A stretch of DNA of 64,000 nt. Source: Erodium maritimum (lineage: Eukaryota; Streptophyta; Magnoliopsida; Geraniales; Geraniaceae). A program made the position numbers and the translations under genes. The stretch is taken from assembly GCA_963921825.1 (NCBI GenBank), contig OY997588.1:7206001-7270000 (forward strand). Reading direction: 5' to 3'. The notes below the pieces were generated by a model. The model saw only the letters and a list, made by a program, of their open reading frames with translations, searched no databases and was not told where the DNA came from. Of this stretch, positions 41,022 through 52,999 are shown in pieces; within the stretch, counting starts at the first letter, position 1, and each line of letters starts with the position of its first letter.

Positions 41022-42853
41022 TTACTGCCAGCATTTCTTTCTCATAAACTGACAACGCCCGTTGTCTAATGCCCAAAGCCTTACTGAAATAAGCAATTGG
41101 TCTGCCCAGTGAGTGAGAACAACTCCCAGACCAATGCTCGAGGCATCAGTTTCAAGCACAAAAGTAATAGAGAAATCCGGCAAGGATAGGATTGGGGCTG
41201 AAGTGGTGGCTAACTTCAGAGATTCAAAAGTCAAGGTTGCTTCTGGTGACCAAAGGAAAACATCCTTTTTTAATAGATCAGTTAATGGTTTAGCTATAGA
41301 ACCATAACTCTTGATGAACCTGCGATAATACCCCGTAAGGCCCAAAAAACCACGAAGCTGCTTGATTGTACAGGGAATTGGCCAATCTAGCACTGCAACA
41401 ACCTTCCTAGCATCCATGGCTACCCCCTCACGACCAATAACATGGCCCAAATACTCAATATCCAAGGCTGCAAACACACACTTTGATCTCTTAAGAAACA
41501 AATGCTCTGAACTGAGGATCTCGAATACGAGCTTGAGATGTATCACATGATCCTCAAGAGAGTTAGAATATACCAGCACATCATCGAGAAATACAAGAAC
41601 ACACTTACGGAGCAAGGGTCTGAAAATGTCGTTCATGAGCGACTGAAACGTGGACGGTGCATTCGTGAGCCCAAAGGGCATCACGAGGAACTCATAGTGG
41701 CCTAAATGCGTACAAAATGCTGTCTTTGAATGTCAGCCTCTTTCATCAAAATCTGGTGATAGCCTGCTCGAAGATCAAGCTTTGTGAATACACAAGCTCC
41801 ATGTAACTCGTCCAAGAGCTCCTCAACCAAAGGAATGGGAAATTTGTCTTTTATTGTCATGGCGTTTAGTCTGCGATAATCCACACAGAGGCGCCAAGAA
41901 TGATCCTTCTTCTTCACAAGGATAACCGGAAAAGCGAACTCGCTAGTACTTGGCCGGACAATGCCACTCTCGAGCACTTCAGCTATAATCTTCTCCAATT
42001 CAGTCTTCTGGACAGATGGGTATCGCTAAGGCCTCAATTTGACTGCCCTGGCATCAGGATGGAGCTGGATAACATGATCATGTGTCCTTGACGGCGGCAA
42101 CCCTTTAGGTTCCGAAAACAGAGCATCAAAATCCGATAGCAAGGCAGCGATTTGGATCAGAATTGAAGGTAGGGCTGGTTGGGAAAGAGGTTCCCTCAAA
42201 GCTGGAGGGGTAACTTTAGAGCAAGCAAATACTGAAATGGTGTTGCTCTCACAATCAAGTCGATTGCATTGCTTGCGTGAGGACCAAGAAACCTCGCTTG
42301 GAGGGATGCCTGACAATTTTACCCAACTATCATTGAGGCTGAACTCCATTGTGGGGTTAGAGAAATCCCATAGAATGTATCCCAAGGTGACCAGCCATTG
42401 GACTTCAAGAATCAAGTCACAACCCTTCACTGGGAGGACCAAAAACTCCGAGGTAAATGCCAGACCATTCATGTTCCAAGTCAGCGCGGAGCAGCGAGAG
42501 CCTGTAGAGAGTTTATCCCCATTAGCAACTGAGACTGTGACGTCCGAAGTTGGGGCGGTTGGACAACGGATACGCTTGACCGTTGACGAGCTGATGAAAT
42601 TATGAGTGCTTCCAGAATCGACTAAAACAGTCACTGAGTGTTTGTTGATCAAACCATTGACGTTCATGGTCTTATAGCCCGCTAAACCACACAAGGCATG
42701 GAGTGAAATAACAGGATCACTGTGGGAAAGATCGACTTCTTCATTCTGGTTTGGTTCTAAGGAAGAAACACAGTCGACAAAGACATCACCGTCCAATTGA
42801 GTGATAGAATCATTTTCCACGAGTAATTGGAACAATTGTGATTTGGTACACAT
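41022..42853 (-). pseudogene. Ty3/gypsy protease-reverse transcriptase part
   Basis: The protease region (42853-42026) has VLVDSGSTHNFIS, the gypsy aspartic active site, and a conserved tail (GCDLILEVQWL). A frame change leads to the RT N-terminus at 41998-41702 (LVKKKDHSWRLCVDYRRLN, FTKLDLRAGYHQI), then 41684-41022 ([26 protein letters not shown] as the catalytic box, [19 protein letters not shown]). It ends in the RNase H start ([13 protein letters not shown], where the intact family has an extended DASxxGxGAVL). The copia element cuts in at 41014. Frameshifts make it non-functional. Confidence 0.88.
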
Positions 42854-42877
42854 GTGTTCCCTTGAGAATTTTTCCCC

Positions 42878-43848
42878 TCACCAGACGCAGAGACCTTTTC
42901 TGTATCTCTCGTCTCTCAATTGGCGTTGAGTGGCAGTGGGTGGGATGTGTGGTTTTGGAGTTGTGAAGAAAGGTTTTGTGGGTGGCAAAGGCTGAGGCTT
43001 GGGTGGCGCTGAGTACTGGGTTGAGCGAAAAGAGGGACCTTTGAAACTCGCTAGAGGAGGAGGTCGGGACGATGAAAAACCCCTCTTTTCCAAGCGTTTA
43101 GCCATTATCATGGCTTGGTTGATATCAGCTGGGAAATGCATACGAACTTCATCCTCAATATCAGGACGTAAGTGGCTAATGAACATCGCTAAAGAGTCCT
43201 TATCAGAGAGAGTGAGGTGAGTGACTATACCCTGGAAAGCTTGGTAATAGTCCTTAACCGAACCATCATGGCGCAAATGGGCTAGCTCAGACATATAGTA
43301 TGTGTACTCTCTGTCGGTGAAACGACGCCTGAGAGCCTCAAGATACTCAGGCCAAGTGATTTGGGTGATACCCTTGGAAGCGAGCTGCTTAGTGAGGTGA
43401 AGATGATGGCGTAGAGCTGCCTCTTCAAAACCAAGAACCGCCTCGTGAACCATTTCAGGCTCGGGGACTCCTTCAGAGATGCAGTGATGGAGAAACTTCA
43501 ACTCCCACCCGGCGGAATCTCTGCCATCGAATCGTGGTAGGTGGCGGGGTCGAGGTTCACGTCTTCCCGGTGGTTCCTGGCCGGAATCCGGAGGAGCGCC
43601 CAAGATAAGATCGAATTTTGGACCACCGGAGTGGGCGAAAAAGGCGCCGGGGCTGGCGACGGAGGAACTGAGGTGTAATGACGCTGTGGCGTGGTCTCTG
43701 GAAGCTTGTCGACCAAGGCCTGAAGCAACTTGGTCATATCAGTCATTTTTGTCTGCAAATCGACAACGGAGTCTTTTATCAACAAGACCTCATTGTTGGT
43801 AGCAGCAATTTCTTCCTGTAAGGCTTTGTTGGATAGTGAAGTTGACAT
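42878..43848 (-). pseudogene. Ty3/gypsy gag with frameshift
   Basis: Gag forms the capsid of the element particle. The ATG at 43848 (MSTSLSNKALQEE) lies 14 bases after the primer-binding site. A coiled-coil-like N-terminus (LIKDSVVDLQTKMTDMTKLL) follows. The frame shifts between 43603 and 43498. The second frame has the capsid domain: PRFDGRDSAGWELKFLHHC, WPEYLEALRRRF, LAHLRHDGSVKDYYQAF. The protein ends CVW where the zinc knuckle would begin. Apparent earlier starts in this frame are non-ATG. Confidence 0.85.
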
Positions 43849-43878
43849 AGTGTGCCTGAATCGAAAGTCTGATACCAA

Positions 43879-44165
43879 TGTTAGGTATTTCTTGGAAAGG
43901 GTGCGGCGGAAGATCCCAGGCTAGAGTTAGAGGATAGAATAGAGAGGGATTGAGGTAGAGAGAGGGTGAGAGGAAGAAGACAAGATAGAGGAGTGTGGAA
44001 TTGTTTGAGAATGTTCTGTCTTTCTCTCATTTCTTATGCAACATATAAAGGGAATTACAACTAGGCCATGGGCCATGGCTGGATAGAAAGCCCAAACATA
44101 AAATCAACTAAAACCCAATACAGAAATAAGCCCTATTGAAAATGTGATCCCCAAGCTATCTAACA
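43879..44165 (-). repeat. Gypsy 5' LTR, 287 bp
   Basis: On the minus strand it starts TGTTAGATAGCTTGGGG and ends CCTAACA. A primer-binding site TTGGTATCAGA follows at about 43868-43878. The matching 3' LTR is missing because the element is truncated near 35059. Candidate target bases AGCCC (44166-44170) cannot be paired. Confidence 0.85.
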
Positions 44166-44170
44166 AGCCC

Positions 44171-44856
44171 CTCATTGGTTCATTCTGGGTACAATGGTTG
44201 ATTCAGGAATAATGCTTGTGTGACCAATGTCTTAGGTTTTACCCATAAATTTTACTAAGCTTACCTTATAATACATGTATGAACATGGTTGATGTACTTT
44301 TTTTATCTTTCGACAACTCAATATGATAATTTGCAGATATAATACATGTATGAACATGGTTGATGTATGAAATATAGTTAATTTCATTGACAAGAACATT
44401 CATTAGACCATTACAGATTTGATAAGTATGGAGTCTGAAAAGGTCGTGATCTGAGTTGACTTCGTCTTTTATTCACGTTTTACATTTTCCTGCTAAATGT
44501 CCCCTTAGTTTGGCAATAAGAATGAAGTATTTCCTGCAAGTGCAAAAGTTGAAATCACGGGTCGAATCGTTAAAAGGCGACCGGACAAAGGCTTCATCTC
44601 TCGGACAGTTTGCCTGGCTTGAAGCAAAAGTCCGATGACTACTTCTGTGCGGTCACTCAAAAATTATCATGACTCATGTGTCTTCTTCTGCAATTGGCCC
44701 GAGCTATTTGTGCAACCTATTTCAATTAACCCAACCCAGTTTTTCTCTTTTAAATAGTCTCAATCAACTGAAACGAAACTCATCCTTTTTCAATAGCGCT
44801 GCTTATCACTATTGAAGTTGCTCTAATATTTTTTTTTTGAAACATACTACAAAGAA
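44171..44856. other. Intergenic DNA with a 30-bp direct repeat
   Basis: A perfect repeat (ATAATACATGTATGAACATG core) lies at 44267-44296 and 44338-44367. No supported gene; a 60-codon frame at 44456-44638 is unmatched. Confidence 0.5.
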
Positions 44857-45119
44857 TTACATTAAGGGTAAACTACAAATGCATACCCTTAAGTATGCAC
44901 GTTTAACTGATGAATACCCTGAAGTTTAAAGTTAATTGATGCATACTCTAAAGTTTCATGTATTAACCCAAAACCCCTTCCGTCAGTTGTTTCCGTCTGT
45001 TTACTGTTAATTTTTTCAAAAATACCCAAAATACCCCTAATATATATCTGATTTTATTTTAATAATAAATCTGATTTTAATTTATTATAAAACAAAAAAT
45101 ATATCTGATTTAAAAAAAA

Positions 45120-45900
45120 TCTATCTTATCACTATCCTTATCCTTAACCTTCATTCCCTCTCCACCTTACAAATCCACCCTTCATCCACCTCCAGCCACT
45201 CCCATCCCCGCTCCACTTATTCCACATCCGGCCCGCGGCGGCGACACCCACGAAAACCACGAGTCGGCCTCGGAGTTCATGTCCGGCGAGGTACTCCGAT
45301 TTGGTCCTTTTGTAGAGCTAGGGTTTGAGAAAGAAATTGGGGAAATCGAAGGGAGGTGCTGAATCGGAGGTGGGGAGCTGAGAATAGGAGGTAAGGAGCT
45401 GAATCTAAGGCGAGGTGCTGAGAATCGGAGGTGGCGTTCCGGAAGGTGGTTTCCGGCGAGACGGACGAATCTGGAGAGTTGAGGTTGGGAATCAAGTCCC
45501 CCACCACCACATGAGCAGCAATAGAGACGCCCTGAGGAAGAGCTGAACCACGAGCTCCATCTCTGGCGAGCAGCACCTAACAGATGCTCAGGATCGGGTC
45601 TAAAGAAGGTCGGAGTAGAAATCAGGACAACTGTGACGCGGTGGAGCAGCAGCCAAAACCAACAGTTGAGGCTTTTAGACGAACCCTAATAGATCTCAAC
45701 ACATCTTCTCCTTCTTCTTTTTTCAATTTCTTCGAGTTTTTGACCTTCGATTAGGGTTTGGCTTGGTTGAACGAATTTGGGGAATTTGGGGCTAAAGTTG
45801 ATTTGTTGGTTTGGCTTGGTTGACCTTGGATGAACATTTGAATGTATGGTTGATTTGTTGGTTTGGCCGGAGAAGATGAGGTCTGGTAGGAGAAGTTCTA
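45120..45900. other. Gene-like cargo inside the MULE
   Basis: This stretch is much more GC-rich than the element around it and resembles 5' UTR and first-exon DNA (CTCCACCTCC, ATGTCCGGCGAGG). A 99-codon minus-strand frame (45277-45576) is unmatched, with SALPQGVSIAAHVVVGDLIP as its most protein-like stretch. It may be a captured host fragment (Pack-MULE). The source is not recognised. Confidence 0.35.
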
Positions 45901-46049
45901 GAAAATATATAAAAAAATGTTTTTTAGAAAACTTTAAAACAATAATTAATTATGTTAGAAAATAAAAAATATATAAATTCCAAAAAAATGTTGAAATAAA
46001 AGTTTTATAAAAAAAAGAATTCATAAAAATAAATGAGTTATTTTATAAA

Positions 46050-46450
46050 GGGTAAACTACAAATACCTACCCCAAACTTGTAGCGTTTAACTGATACATA
46101 CCCTAAAGTTTTTTTTTTAATTGATACATACTCAGAGGTTTAGTTTTTTAACTGATAGCCCAAGCAGACATGTAAAATGACGAAAATGCCCTGAAGTGAT
46201 TTTTTAAATAATTTTTGAAAAATAAAACTGAAGTGATTTAATAAGTACATATATATACCTAACAAAAGTGATTTTTTTAAATTTTTTAAAGTAATTACTG
46301 AAATGTAATTGAGGGTATTTTCGTCATTTTACCTGTCTGCTTGGGCTATCTGTCAAAAAACTAAACATCTGAGTAGGTATCAGTTAAAAAAAATTAGGAT
46401 ATGTATCAGTTAAACTCTACAAATTTGGGGTAGGTATTTGTAGTTTACCC
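46050..46450. mobile_element. MULE MITE, 401 bp, nested in the larger MULE
   Basis: A perfect 9-bp target duplication TTTTATAAA lies at 46041-46049 and 46451-46459. Inverted repeats of about 140 bp start GGGTAAACTACAAATACCTA and include TAGCCCAAGCAGAC. It shares the first 15 terminal bases with the host element, so one transposase could act on both. No coding capacity. Confidence 0.93.
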
Positions 46451-47059
46451 TTTTATAAATCTTTTATAAATAACATGAATTTTAAAAATAAGAGAAGAAT
46501 TGAAAAATAATTTTATATTAAAATCTGAAATTAAAAAAAAATCTGAAATTTGTAAATAAATATTTAGAATTAAAAATAGAAAATTAAAAAAAATGTAAAC
46601 AAAGGAAAAGGTTAGAGAGGAAAAAAAATAATGAAAAAATAATAAAAAACTGAATTATGACAGGTTGTGTAATATAGAAGGGTAGTTGAGGGTATTTTGG
46701 TCTTTTTACACTTCAATATTACAGTCTGACTGACGGAAGGGGTTCTGGGTTAATACATAAAACTTCAGGGTATGCATCAGTTTACTTTAAACTTTAGGGT
46801 ATTCATCGGTTAAACGTGCATACTTAAGGGTATGCATTTGTAGTTTACCCTTACATTAATATTATCAATCAAAACATTAAGAAGGCGAATTGCCCTGAGA
46901 ACTAAAATAAAACAGTGACTCTCATAGGTGACCCGTTGAGCTAGTATAATTTCCATCTTAGACAAAGATAAAAATTCATACGTTCTACCCTTAAATAGAA
47001 AAATAAATCATTGAAAAAAAAGGAATCAAAATGCATCAAACTAAAACTGGAAAAATAGC

Positions 47060-48985
47060 AAAAAATCCTTGTTGTAGACATGCTCCCCCAAGACACAGTA
47101 AGTAGGACTAATCCCGAATCATGAGGGGTATGCCACCAACCTTCTACTCCCGTGCTCCATGGCTATTCATGGTTCCTAGCGGGGCTGTTTGGAAACCCTC
47201 ACCTGATCAGAGTCATCTTCTTCCTCATCGACATGTCGATACGTTGAGGTCACCCCCCTGCATATCCATGACCCGTTTCTATTGTCTTGCACATGTGTAG
47301 AACTGTCCCATCTTACTTCGCCTTTTGGTCTTCAACATCTTCAGGCACTTGGGACCCGAACCTCCAACGAGCTTCTGAAGTTCTTTGTGCTTCCCGACTA
47401 AGGGGCTCAATCTCCAATTGAGAGCCATCTAGAGAAGGTGCCATGATTGTATAGGGCTCCCACTAACGTAGCTGAGTACCCCTTCCCGCGCTTCTCGATC
47501 ATCCACCTAATTCATGTTAGCTAGGTCACGGGTCTTCGGGATCTTGTGTGTCCCATCTAACGATCCTGGATGTGTCCATTGAGAAATTAGAAGTATTCAT
47601 GCGGAATTCTCCTTAATCAAGTCACTGGTCTTCGTCTCAACCTCCTCGGTATCAGGTAATGTAGGGAAACCTGGGGTGGGGTGGAAGAGTCCTTACTTGT
47701 CTCTTCTCAAGCCCCTCTGGCCTAAGTGAGAGAGACGTCATCAGGTCTTCCAGCGGGGGATCATGTGGGTTTTGGGCCCTCCCATTTTCTCTAGAGCAAC
47801 AGACTAGTGTCAACCCTATTTAGACTTGGAAGGAGTCATTGAACCGCACTTCGCATTTTTCCACTCTCGGGATACAAGCCTAACATGCTTGAATACGGTG
47901 GGTGAGTCTTCCAAATCGGACATAAAATCCCGAGAACCTTTCATATTGGAGTCCGACAATTGTGGGCTCCCGGTGGCTCAAAAATTGAAGGTCGAGGAGT
48001 CGATGGAGTAGTCTGTCCACGTCTAGACTAATCCTGAACCATAAGAAATCGTCTCATCGCCTAGGGATGGGTATCAGAGCAGCTACCACCTCAGTACCTC
48101 AAAAGTTGACCAACAACGACCAAACGGGGGCATTCCGTGCATCCCTTGGGAGGTTGTACGCCTGCACTCTTATTTCCATAAGCCGGAAAGAAAAATAGCC
48201 TAATTGCATGCTAGGAAGGAGGGGGACTAGACGCAGCGGGTATCCACTAAATGTCCATGGTTTTTTGTGTCGAACCTGATTCAATGCTTCCTCAGACGGA
48301 AAATGGAATGAAACGACTTACTTGGAGAGACATTCCACCGCCATACCGTTGATTTTCTATCATTGGAGCATGACGCCGCAAAGTATTTTGTGGTTACAAC
48401 TGATGTCGAAGACAATCCTCCCTGCCAAAGAGTTTTGATACCTGCCATCCGATGCAGTTGGGACGGCCATAACCGGGACTATGACCATTTCGTCTTTGTC
48501 CGGATCATCCTACACCGAGACACCTCCCAACCGATCGAAAATGGCTTCTAAAGTCCCTCTCAATGCAGGAGGGACTGAAAGTGGTTGGCCCTACCCGAAA
48601 CTGGTTCGCGACACCCTCGACAGAGAACGAGGAGATGCATAAAGCGTCATGGCCTCCCTGGAGATCTTCCTCTGCATGTTGGGTCCGGAAGGGGTGCAAC
48701 GCCATCGACGAGATTCCCTAACTGATGAGCGGCCTTGATGGTGGTTGGGGGTCCATATGACAGAACTCCATCACAACGACGGAGGCGGAAACGGACGACG
48801 AGAGGATGGCGGGGCGGACAGTCCCACAACGAGTCTGGAGAGACTTGTTGGTAAGGCCCATCGAGAGGACGAAGTCGTATCGCCCGTTACAGTATTGTTG
48901 CACCCGTACGAGAAGACGACGAGGAAGAGGGGTGGAAATGGCCATGGAGGTGTGCGGCTGTTGAAAAAATAGAGAGAAGGGGAAA
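47060..48985. other. GC-moderate unidentified block
   Basis: Short frames on both strands, none longer than about 75 codons and none recognised. GGTATCAGAGCAGC at 48070 resembles a primer-binding site but no LTR precedes it. The composition is gene-like, and it may be a heavily mutated retroelement interior. The right end near 48970 is followed by AT-rich DNA to 49465 with no feature. Confidence 0.25.
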
Positions 48986-49481
48986 CCATAACATGATAGT
49001 CTCAGAGACTTTTTATGAGAAATAGAGTCAGTATTTTATTTGTGTTAATACCATATCTGAGTTGTCCTAATAATTATAGACACGTAAAGTTAATAAGATT
49101 GATCTTTTAGTTGTGTAAACCCAACTAGATATAAGTGACACTTTTTATAATAATAAACCATTTTTCTTTGAAATTCATTATTTTTCACACTGTTTTTTCG
49201 CTAACGACTATGATAAACAGAACTAGCTATTCATTAAACAATAATAGTTATTCAAATCAAATATATTTTTCAAATTCTCATCGAATGAGTCACACTGTAT
49301 CATCTTAAATGAGCGGCTTGTGAGCATGCTTTCCCCCCAAGTTTCATGTAGAAGTATGACACATTCCTTGCCAACGAACTTGCCATCTTCACCGGGGACG
49401 AGGAGCTTCAAGGTTTTCCCTGTGTGCTTTTGACTGACCTGCAGTTATACTTGGATCTTTCAGACTTTGATAATGAAACGA

Positions 49482-50794
49482 TTTTTTTTTTATCAGCAAA
49501 GCAAATATATTAAAGACCGACTCTTAGAATCGGGGTGCAGTGAATTACAACATAGAACATCCCTTGAACAAGGAACCTCAAGAAAACCCAAACCGGGGAT
49601 GACCACAAGAAAAACTAAACCAAAAACAAGACAACAACAACATGAAGGAGTGCAGTCGGATGAAAAACAAAACAAGGTCTAAAAGCCCTAATCTTACAAC
49701 CATGAAGCCCGGAATTTTGGAAACAGAGGTCTAATTACCTAGATTTTCCTAACATTAAAGCTCAGAAAGAAAACTTCCGACTGCCTAAACCTAACCCACT
49801 GCAACCCTCTAAACCCCAACCTCGCTGGGAAAATTAACTCCCATCTCAGTACTGCTGGCGGCCAACATCGCAACGGCTGAGACATGCCCAAATCAGGCAT
49901 ACTCATACAGAGGCTTCTGGAGCGGGCCGAAGCCCTAAGATCTTGCCGGCCAACAACCTGCCGACGAGCTCAAATCTCACCAGATTTGAGAAGGAGGAAG
50001 CCAACTGGAAAGGAGAAGCACTGATAGGGCCGGAAGACAAAAAAACCCAACAAGGAAGGGTAGAAGTGGTTACCTTCAGAATTGACGACCCGAGGCCCAG
50101 AGGCGTACCCTCTTCTCCAAGCGATCCGGCCAACACCGAGAGACGCATAGAGGAGAAGATCTGGTATTTCTACCATATACTGACCAAGCTTAGGGGAAGT
50201 AAGAACCGATCTCCACATCCACACTCGAACAGCGCGAACACATGAGCAGGAGCTGCAGGCGAAGGCGGAGCACGAAGGCTAAGGACCGGACCCGAGAGGG
50301 ACCAGGTCAAAGGGCGACGCCGCAACGAGTGAACGTTCGACCGCACGCTCAGGGGAGCCAAACCAAAATCGCGAGGATCCACGCCATGGAGGCTGGAGAA
50401 GCTCGTCCCACACCGGATCTAAGGAGACTCGACTAATGGAGTCAAGGCCGTTGACCAAGGACAACCCGAGGGGGCCAGAGCGGAGAGAAAGGAGAGGATT
50501 ATGGGCAAAAAAGAAGTCAGATCCGCTCCAATCCGCAAGGAAAGAGGCTCCCACGGTAAATCTAAAGCTTCTTGAGGGGGGGAGGGAAAGGCACGATGAC
50601 GGATCTGAGTCCGGCAACGAAACCAAAAGAGGGAGGAGAGAGAAAGAGGCCGGGGGAGATGAAGAAGGGAGGAGAAAGGAAGAGGGGGAGGGGACCGCTA
50701 GTGACCTCCATGGAAGGAAGTCACCGACAGTGTGAACGGAGTGGCTGCGACGGTGCAAAAAGGCGGAGGCGGAGAGGGTTTCTAGATCTCTCGT
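49482..50794 (-). mobile_element. Non-coding LINE-like retroelement, 1.3 kb
   Basis: A perfect 16-bp target duplication TTTGATAATGAAACGA lies at 49466-49481 and 50795-50810. A T-run at the low-coordinate side gives the minus orientation. The 5' end reads CGAGAGATCTAGAAACCC on the minus strand. The inside is GC-rich, without an open frame of LINE type. It is related to the 22188 element (CGGCCAACACCGAGA block near 50130) and lies 157 bp from a similar element in the opposite direction. Confidence 0.9.
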
Positions 50795-50951
50795 TTTGAT
50801 AATGAAACGACTTGGGATGCGACGCTAATAAAAACGCGTTATCAAAGGGTTGGCATTAATACACGTATCAAAGACAAGTTATATTTACACATAAACCTTT
50901 TATCCTGAATGTTGAAGACAAATTCTACTATCTCTGTCCTTTTTCACATGT

Positions 50952-52468
50952 TACTTAGAGGCTCTCACCTCTCTCTAGAAACCCTACATCCTTCTTCAAC
51001 CTTCCACTCTACCGTTGCCGCCCTGGTTTTCACTACCGGCGATCTCCTCTCATGGAGGTCGCTGGCAGTCTCCTTCCTTAGATCGCCTCTTCCCCTTCCT
51101 TTACCCTTCCCTTGTTTCCGTCTCATCCTCTCCTCAGGGTCCATGTCCGGTCAGATCTGACGGCTTGCCCTTTCCTTCCCTCTTCGAGTTACCAGATCTG
51201 TTGTGGGAGACCTTTCTGCGAGGATTGGTGCAGATCCGGCCGCTTTCTCGTTCCATATCCACTTCCCTTTCCTCCGCTCTGGCCCCCTCTTCGCCAACCT
51301 CCTCTTCCACATCTATGGCTTCCTCCTCCACAGATCTGGGTGTGGGAGGTCCTTCTCCTCCGGCTTTGGTGGGGATCGTCACGGATCTTAGACGGAATCC
51401 TCAGTTTGTGGTGAGATGTTGCTGGTTCGAGCTTTTGGAAGCAAGGTAAATCCACCTTCAGTTTTTGGTTCTCAGCAGAAACGCTGGTCTTCCCCTTTAA
51501 AGCCTTTTCTCGGTCCTGGCCGGAAAAGGGTTACCATTTTTGGTAATGGAGGACCGAGTTCGAACAGCTGAAGGTTGGGTTGCCTCTTCCCCTGCCTTAA
51601 ATCCCCTGGTGAACCGGATCTTTCTCGTTCTCTTGGGTTTGGTGGGGTTTCCTTCGGCTTAGTTGTGGTGCAAGTTTGCTGCTCTGCTGTGGACATCATC
51701 TGCTGGTACCGGCCGTGGGACTTCTTTCTTGCTCAAGATCGTTGCGGTGTTGTCTGGTGTTATTCCAGTGGAGTTCGACTTCTTCCTTCGACTGCTCCGA
51801 CCTCAATTTTAGAGGGCACCTGTGGTAAGATTCCTTTCTCCTGACTTGGCTTTTCTGAGATTTTCTCCTTCCTCCCCTCTCTTCAACTTCTACAATGGCC
51901 TCCCTTCTTCCCGGCCAAGTGGTGGTTTGGGCACGTCGGTAGGGGTTTGCCGCCGGCGTGATCTTAGGGCAGTAGTCCCTTGGAACCATTGTTTTAGTCG
52001 TTTGAGTTTTGGGGTCCGGTCTTGCCGGATTTGCTCCGCCGATCGCGGTCCTGGCCGCCGACATTTGAAAGACCGCATTTCCATTGTTGGGATTGTGTTC
52101 TTTTGAGCATGGGGTTAGGATTGTCTCAGTTTATCTGGGTTTGAGTTGGAATCTCCCGGGTTGTAGGTTGGCTTGCTCTAGCTTTCTTTTATTGCTCTTA
52201 ATGGTTGTTTTATCTGGTTCTGAGACCCTAAATTAGTGCTTAAAGTTTGGTATATCTGGTTTTAGGCCTTAGTTTTTCAAGTGGTTGTCTTTTAGTGCCT
52301 TGGTTTAGTTTTCTTCTTGTGGTTCTTCTTGTTGTAAAGTTTGGTTGTACTTGCTTTGGGTGTTTGAGGTTCCAACATGAATGCTCTGTGTTTGTAACTT
52401 GCTCCACCCCGTGCTCTTTATTTCAAAGAGTCGGGTTTTATATATTTGCTTTGCCGATAAAAAAAAAA
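50952..52468 (+). mobile_element. Non-coding LINE-like retroelement, 1.5 kb
   Basis: It begins near TACTTAGAGGCTCTC then CTCTCTAGAAACCC, like the 5' end of the 49482 element, and ends TTTGCCGATAAAAAAAAA. ACATGT is found on both sides (50946-50951 and 52469-52474) as a short target duplication. The 144-codon frame at 51015-51449 and the others are unmatched, GC-rich and probably fortuitous. It inserted at the left edge of duplicated block copy B. Confidence 0.7.
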
Positions 52469-52591
52469 ACATGTGAAAAAATATTACTGAAAAAAGGAAT
52501 AATAATAATACATTATAAAATTATATAAATAGAGAACATGCGAACTCCTCGTTATTGATTCTAATGAATGTTCAGTAATAAGTTGACATGA
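52469..52591. repeat. Duplicated block, copy B, left part
   Basis: This matches 5588-5710 (ACATGTGAAAAA, ATTATATAAATAGAGAACATG, CGAACTCCTCGTTATTG). The match continues at 56384 after the Harbinger element. Confidence 0.78.
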
Positions 52592-52999
52592 AAGTACGTA
52601 CAACGCTTCTAATCGAAATGCGAATCGCGATTCACGATACAACGGTTCGTGGTCGTGGGTTGCACGTTGTGAAACGTATTTACTACGGCCACGAACCTCT
52701 AAATCATGAGTCGGGGCTGCGGCTCGCGACGCTAATTAACGGTTCAAAAGTGCCAGGGTCGTCTGTCGTGTGCCAGCCAATGAGGCTGCAACACGTGACC
52801 TTACCGAGAAAAAAAATCGACTGTTGGCAACGGTCGGTAACGGTAACATTATTTTTTTTGTTAATTAAATCCGAATTTTCTCCCTATAAATACTTTCAAC
52901 TTCATTCTCAAACAACCAACCATTCTCCAACTTTTCTTAAATTTTTCTCCTCTTTCACACTCCCATTCTCAACTCCTCTCTCTAAAAACCCGATCGAAA

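Larger units (their letters stand above)
44866..46850. mobile_element. Mutator-type (MULE) element, 1985 bp
   Basis: A perfect 9-bp target duplication TTACATTAA lies at 44857-44865 and 46851-46859. Long terminal inverted repeats of about 125 bp start GGGTAAACTACAAATGCATA and end near CCCTTCCGTCAG, with few mismatches. Long inverted repeats and 9-bp duplications define Mutator-like elements. There is no transposase. The left half (45120-45900) holds GC-rich, gene-like DNA, possibly captured. A second MULE MITE is nested at 46050-46450. Confidence 0.93.

Noticed and set aside
42237..42605. 122-codon plus-strand frame
   Set aside because: Shadow of the gypsy protease region on the other strand; no independent evidence.
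48069..48083. GGTATCAGAGCAGC as a retroelement primer-binding site
   Set aside because: No LTR with TG...CA ends precedes it and no gag-pol follows on either strand.
50279..50758. 159-codon Ser/Leu-rich frame
   Set aside because: Lies in a GC-rich non-coding LINE-like element, with frames open on both strands and no recognisable domain.
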